Shown here one piece after another: positions 7,549-9,499 of a stretch of 9,499 nt of DNA. Both the position numbers and the translations under genes were made by a program. The DNA is from Clostridia bacterium (GTDB lineage Bacteria; Bacillota; Clostridia; UMGS1883), in contig JAFSBF010000048.1 of assembly GCA_017441965.1 (NCBI GenBank), positions 1 through 9,499 on the forward strand, written 5' to 3'. The notes beneath the pieces were generated by a model, which was given only the letters and a program-made list of their open reading frames with translations, had not been told where the DNA came from and did no database searches. Positions within the stretch are counted from its first letter, which is position 1. Each line of letters begins with the position of its first letter.

Positions 7549-8292
7549 ATGGAAAATAATAACGATAAATCAAAAACAGTTGAATTTCGTCCCGTAAAAG
7601 AAAAAAAGCAGCAGGTAAACCGTAAGGAAAATGATGTTTATAGCTCAGCAAGAAAAAGTAAGGTTTATGAAGAAGCAGAGGAAACGCAGAATAAATCACT
7701 TATCATTCTTGCAATAGTGCTTGCAGTGCTTTTGATTGTTGCCATTATAGCAGGCGTTATAATACTTGGCAGGGGGAATAATAGTTCAGAAGAAAAGCTT
7801 CCCACCGAGGATATAATGGATATTCAGGAAGAAATTCCCGAGGAAGAGGAAGAAAAGGAAGTAATAACGAGCTGCCAGGTAGTATTTTACGGTGACAGTG
7901 TTATAAAAAAATCAGATGGATATACAATTCTTGCAGATTTGTATGACAGCGAATTTAAGAAAATTGACAACAGAAAGCTTGTCATAAATAATGAAACACA
8001 AATCCGTGAAAACGGAAAAAGGCTTTCTGCTGAAGGACTTATCTATGCAGTGGAAAGTATGGCAGGAGAGGGAATTGTATTTGACGGTCAAATACGAGAA
8101 AGCGACAATGTTGTTTTAAAGCTTAGCTATGAGGGAAGCTTCCGTGAGGAAGTTGAGGAAGAGCCTCCCGCAGAGGAAGAAACCCCTGAAAATAACCCTA
8201 CTGAGGAAGAAATCCCCGAAGAGGAAAAGCCTTCTACGCAGGAACCCCACAACAGCGAAACCCCATCAGAAGGAATAGTAGACGGGATATAG
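7549..8292 (+). CDS. Single-pass membrane protein of unknown function with acidic linkers
   Basis: I do not recognise this 247-residue protein. Residues 1-50 are polar and charged (several Lys/Arg before residue 40), and 51-74 (SLIILAIVLAV to VIILG) are one hydrophobic segment with no signal-peptidase motif. The positive N-terminus suggests a cytoplasmic start and an exported C-terminal part. Residues 81-104 are acidic. Residues 105-198 look like a small folded domain rich in alternating hydrophobic residues (CQVVFYGDSV, GYTILADLYDS, GIVFDGQI, VVLKLSYEG). Residues 199-240 are a low-complexity Glu/Pro/Thr tail. AGGGTGAT before the ATG, and only 32 bases after gyrA on the same strand, suggest the gyrA transcript continues into it. 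It could be an envelope or anchored extracytoplasmic protein; nothing visible ties it functionally to gyrase. Confidence 0.85.
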   Translation: MENNNDKSKTVEFRPVKEKKQQVNRKENDVYSSARKSKVYEEAEETQNKSLIILAIVLAVLLIVAIIAGVIILGRGNNSSEEKLPTEDIMDIQEEIPEEEEEKEVITSCQVVFYGDSVIKKSDGYTILADLYDSEFKKIDNRKLVINNETQIRENGKRLSAEGLIYAVESMAGEGIVFDGQIRESDNVVLKLSYEGSFREEVEEEPPAEEETPENNPTEEEIPEEEKPSTQEPHNSETPSEGIVDGI

Positions 8293-8294
8293 AC

Positions 8295-8311
8295 GGTTGA
8301 CAAGGTCAGCC
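8295..8311. repeat. 7-bp inverted repeat resembling the one after gyrB
   Basis: GGTTGAC (8295-8301) pairs with GTCAGCC (8305-8311) around AAG, with one G-T wobble. It begins 3 bases after the stop of the membrane-protein gene. Like the repeat at 4866-4888, it is followed by TTTCG. Confidence 0.55.
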
Positions 8312-8318
8312 TTTCGAA

Positions 8319-8351
8319 AAAATGCTTTGTGATTTAATCACAAAGCATTTT
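8319..8351. terminator. Bidirectional intrinsic terminator between convergent genes
   Basis: The arms AAAATGCTTTGTGAT (8319-8333) and the exact complement (8337-8351) form a 15-bp perfect stem with loop TTA. On the + strand the stem runs into TTTTCTTTT (8348-8356); on the - strand it runs into six U's encoded by the A-run at 8317-8322. It can therefore end both the gyrase-side transcript and the HAD transcript. The right arm and loop also encode the stop codon (8338-8340) and last codons of the HAD gene. Confidence 0.85.
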
Positions 8352-9066
8352 CTTTTAGATAATCTAAAATATATGATATATCGGGCAGTACAATTTCGGT
8401 TTGTTTTAAAAATCGTTCTCTGTTTTTTTCTCCTTTAGCTACGCCTATCATTTTAACCGCGCCGTTTTTTGCGAAATTGACATCATTTATGGTATCACCG
8501 ACCATTATGATTTCATCAGGTGAAAGGGAGAATTTTTTGCAGATATCATATATACAGTCGGGCTTGGGCTTTGGTGCAATATCGCCGTCATCAGTATATA
8601 TGCCGTCAAAAACGTCAAATATACCGAGCTTTTTGAGTGATTTTTCTGTTGTGAAAAGTCTGTCAGAGGTTACAACAAATATTTTAATACCCTCTTCTTT
8701 TATTTTCAGAAGAACTTCCCTTATATTATCACACGTTCCCTTTGCAATACCTTTATCAACGTGGCGTGCAAAGGCGTCCATAGTAATGCTGCGAACACGC
8801 TCTAAATCAAAGGTATATCCGCACTTTGAAAGGGCGTAATTTATATTATCACCTATTTTTGAGTACGTGCTCGAGCAAAGTATGCCGTCTATACTTGTAA
8901 TACCGTCTTCTACGCCTAAAACCGATAAAATATTCTCTGCAGATACGTCATTGCATCCAAGCTCTTTTAAAATATCCTTAATGGCAATAGTACTTATTGT
9001 AATCCAGAATGCATCAAAATCAATAAGTGTACCGTCCTTATCAAACATTATAGCCTTTGTTTTCAT
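8338..9066 (-). CDS. HAD-superfamily phosphatase, phosphoglycolate phosphatase-like
   Basis: This 242-residue protein has all four haloacid-dehalogenase motifs: FDKDGTL with nucleophile D9 and acid/base D11, VVTSD at 131-135, KPKPD with K166, and VGDTINDV with D191 and D195. The region of about residues 20-110 between motifs I and II is an alpha-helical cap as in the Gph/PGMB group. It is a cytosolic Mg-dependent phosphate-monoester hydrolase; the substrate cannot be read from the sequence, so phosphoglycolate or another small sugar phosphate is only a family-level guess. AAAGGA on the - strand (top 9078-9083), 11 bases from the ATG, supports the start. It has its own promoter, lies behind the rpsI terminator, and converges with the membrane-protein gene; the shared hairpin overlaps its last codons. 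It appears to be a single-gene unit. Confidence 0.9.
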   Translation of the reverse strand: MKTKAIMFDKDGTLIDFDAFWITISTIAIKDILKELGCNDVSAENILSVLGVEDGITSIDGILCSSTYSKIGDNINYALSKCGYTFDLERVRSITMDAFARHVDKGIAKGTCDNIREVLLKIKEEGIKIFVVTSDRLFTTEKSLKKLGIFDVFDGIYTDDGDIAPKPKPDCIYDICKKFSLSPDEIIMVGDTINDVNFAKNGAVKMIGVAKGEKNRERFLKQTEIVLPDISYILDYLKENAL

Positions 9067-9098
9067 TATAAATCAATCCTTTGAAATGCGTTTAATAT

Positions 9099-9127
9099 AT
9101 TGTACCCCTTTTTTAATGAATTTTCAA
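9099..9127 (-). promoter_or_regulatory. Sigma-A-type promoter for the HAD gene
   Basis: Read on the - strand: TTGAAA (9127-9122), exactly 17 bases, then TACAAT (9104-9099). Each hexamer differs from consensus at one position and the spacer is optimal. Transcription would begin near 9092, about 26 bases before the ATG. It lies between the rpsI terminator and the HAD start. Confidence 0.75.
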
Positions 9128-9141
9128 TAATAAAGAAAGAA

Positions 9142-9173
9142 AAAAACCACAATCCGAAAAGATTGTGGTTTTT
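9142..9173 (-). terminator. Intrinsic terminator of rpsI
   Basis: AAAAACCACAATC (9142-9154) and its complement GATTGTGGTTTTT (9161-9173) form a 13-bp stem around a 6-base loop. On the - strand the stem is followed by a T-rich run (complement of 9128-9141), and it lies 17 bases after the rpsI stop. It should close the ribosomal-protein operon before the HAD promoter. Confidence 0.88.
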
Positions 9174-9190
9174 GTATACAGATAATAAAG

Positions 9191-9499
9191 TTATCTCTTG
9201 CTGAACTGGGGAGCACGACGTGCAGCCTTGAGACCGTACTTCTTTCTCTCCTTCATTCTCGGGTCACGAGTAAGGAATCCAGCCTGCTTGAGTACAGGTC
9301 TGTAAGCCTCTTCATCAACCTTGAGAAGAGCTCTTGCTATACCGTGACGGATAGCACCTGCCTGACCTGTGAAACCGCCGCCCTTAACATTACAGATTAC
9401 ATCGAACTTACCCTCTGTGTTTGTAGCAACGAGGGGCTGACGAAGAATAACCTTCAATGTTTCAAGACCGAAATAATCGTCTATAGTTCTCTTGTTGAT
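9191..9499 (-). CDS. rpsI: 30S ribosomal protein S9, partial (5' end beyond window)
   Basis: The visible 102 codons run from the window edge ([20 protein letters not shown]) to the stop and encode the C-terminal part of S9, usually about 130 residues, so roughly 28 N-terminal residues are missing. Typical S9 features are [41 protein letters not shown] and the basic tail [20 protein letters not shown], whose conserved final SKR reaches the tRNA in the ribosomal P site. The frame is open to position 9499, so the in-frame TTG at 9457 is an internal Leu codon (ETLKV), not a start. In Firmicutes rpsI normally follows rplM; that gene would lie past the window end. The terminator at 9142-9173 follows. 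Confidence 0.97.
   Translation of the reverse strand: MNKRTIDDYFGLETLKVILRQPLVATNTEGKFDVICNVKGGGFTGQAGAIRHGIARALLKVDEEAYRPVLKQAGFLTRDPRMKERKKYGLKAARRAPQFSKR

Noticed and set aside
8477..8839. 120-codon + strand open frame opposite the HAD gene
   Set aside because: It overlaps the HAD catalytic motifs on the other strand and has a Ser-rich, patternless translation.
9455..9457. TTG at 9457 as the rpsI start
   Set aside because: The frame stays open to the window edge and reads [13 protein letters not shown], conserved internal S9 sequence.
1..9499. CRISPR array, tRNA, insertion sequence or defence system
   Set aside because: No regularly spaced repeats, cloverleaf-like sequence, transposase frame or defence-type domains were seen on either strand.

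Overview
This window is the replication-initiation and DNA-topology cluster that follows dnaA in Firmicutes chromosomes. It reads dnaN, yaaA (small S4-domain gene), recF, remB/yaaB, gyrB, gyrA, then an unidentified single-pass membrane protein, all on the + strand. A convergent - strand block follows: a HAD-family phosphatase and the 3' part of rpsI. The low G+C content, AGGAGG-type ribosome binding sites, the dnaN-yaaA-recF-remB-gyrB-gyrA order and the character of the GyrA and GyrB motifs point to a member of class Clostridia, perhaps a gut lineage. I cannot go below class with confidence.

Layout. Positions 1-168 are a very AT-rich stretch upstream of dnaN, presumably the dnaA-dnaN spacer, although dnaA itself is outside the window. 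It carries a weak DnaA-box-like site followed by a DnaA-trio-like run and a pure A/T tract, the arrangement of the B. subtilis origin-unwinding module. Positions 169-2596 hold dnaN, yaaA and recF, tightly packed, with yaaA and recF sharing an ATGA. Positions 2670-4866 hold remB and gyrB; gyrB appears to start at a TTG inside remB. A 115-bp spacer crowded with small perfect inverted repeats separates gyrB from gyrA (4982-7516). The membrane protein (7549-8292) follows after 32 bp. A long perfect hairpin at 8319-8351 separates it from the convergent HAD gene and also encodes the end of that gene. The HAD gene has its own strong sigma-A-type promoter (9099-9127), behind the rpsI terminator (9142-9173).

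How the genes work together: the beta clamp (DnaN) gives replication its processivity, RecF loads recombinase at gaps and stalled forks, and GyrA2GyrB2 supplies the negative supercoiling needed for origin opening and fork progress. YaaA (ribosome-associated S4 protein) and RemB (RemA-like DNA-binding family) are conserved passengers in this cluster. The HAD phosphatase and ribosomal protein S9 belong to separate transcription units.

I did not find a novel defence, mobile or metabolic system here. The points most worth a second look are the candidate origin-unwinding module, the palindromic intergenic elements (including one that may have donated the C-terminal tail of RecF), the unidentified acidic membrane protein after gyrA, and natural residue variants at drug-contact positions of both gyrase subunits.
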